A stretch of 52,499 nt of DNA, from NCBI GenBank assembly GCA_020073005.1, contig JAIQFX010000049.1, forward strand, positions 1 through 52,499. The letters are read 5' to 3'. Below, piece after piece: positions 52,370 to 52,499 of the stretch. The notes beneath the pieces are model-generated. The model worked only from the letters and a program-made list of their open reading frames with translations, had not been told where the DNA came from and did no database searches. Source of the DNA: Terriglobia bacterium (GTDB lineage: Bacteria; Acidobacteriota; Vicinamibacteria; Vicinamibacterales; CAVVIG01). How positions within the stretch are numbered: position 1 is the first letter of the stretch; each line of letters starts with the position of its first letter. The position numbers were made by a program, and so were the translations under genes.

Positions 52370-52499
52370 GACACCCAAAACCGACAATTAATCGACACCT
52401 CAAAACCGACAATTAGCTGACCCCGGCCGGGACGTTGACGAGGGGGAGGGACGTGTAGTCCTTCGCCCGGATGAGCAACGTCTTGGAGCAGCACACACA
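52368..52499. mobile_element. Possible IS21-like element end, running off the window
   Basis: Two direct copies of a GACACC(C/T)CAAAACCGACAATTA-like unit of 21-22 bp lie at 52370-52390 and 52394-52415, the arrangement seen at IS21-family ends. On the minus strand a frame ends with TAA at 52413-52415 and stays open to the window edge, ending LPLVNVPAGVS. No transposase motif is visible in the few residues available, so the family call is tentative. Confidence 0.4.

Overview
The window reads as a chromosomal segment of a high-GC soil or sediment bacterium, most likely an Acidobacteriota of the Vicinamibacteria type. This is an inference from three things: the strongly GC-biased codon use, the gene content, and the dispersed palindrome GTCCGGCTGAAGCCGGAC, which translates as VRLKPDAT on one strand and GFSRT on the other. 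I have seen that peptide signature in proteins annotated from that group. No 16S gene is present, so the assignment is tentative.

Layout. (1) 60-1320: a frameshifted M20 peptidase. (2) 1377-4851, minus strand: pyrR-pyrB-pyrC-pyrE. The pathway resumes on the plus strand at 9563-12255 with pyrK-pyrD-pyrF, so all post-carbamoyl-phosphate steps of UMP synthesis except UMP kinase lie here. Between the two halves sit a small accessory patch, a 3,135-bp IS1595-type transposon (5461-8595) with 25-bp inverted ends, a perfect 8-bp target duplication and five passenger genes, then a DUF5655 gene and a MOSC gene. (3) 12260-20505: a frameshifted glutaredoxin-like gene, pal, a methyltransferase, a LysW-like carrier gene overlapping larE, a REC-PilZ protein, a CNNM/CorC-like protein, an ArsR/P1B-ATPase zinc efflux operon and a peroxiredoxin. 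(4) 20644-26956, plus strand: a Gld-type ABC transporter set (ATPase, permease, GldG-like, DUF4340), then a PBP4-like lipoprotein. (5) 27017-31561, minus strand: an AlaX-type editing protein, a histidine kinase, queC and queE. (6) 31581-32930: an ArsC/Spx-like gene with an in-frame TGA exactly at the catalytic cysteine, followed by a SECIS-like hairpin, then a DUF72 gene. (7) 32919-49190, minus strand: cyclophilin, nth, a hydroxyacid dehydrogenase, a compact bacterial microcompartment locus (three BMC-P, one BMC-H, a fuculose-type aldolase and a Cys-rich 70-residue protein), a YHS-like and a TPR protein, pdxJ, glmM-cdaR-cdaA, folP, ftsH, tilS, a CAU tRNA, a conserved protein and queA. (8) 49203-52499: an acetyltransferase, a subtilase with eleven NIVWGT-type repeats, an AT-rich spacer, and a small gene cut by a possible IS21-like end.

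The most unusual large-scale feature is in the spacers. About twenty-five gaps each hold a short tandem array of a degenerate 7-9 bp word, different from gap to gap, and often as two inverted arms able to form a long hairpin. These arrays supply stop codons, C-terminal tails, possibly Shine-Dalgarno-like sequence, and in one case (dacB) most of a lipoprotein signal peptide. They resemble the STRR heptamer repeats described in heterocystous cyanobacteria.

The strongest candidates for something undescribed are the putative selenocysteine ArsC-like protein, the spacer-repeat system and its reach into coding sequence, the LysW-like/LarE pairing, the passenger-carrying IS1595 element, and the minimal microcompartment locus.
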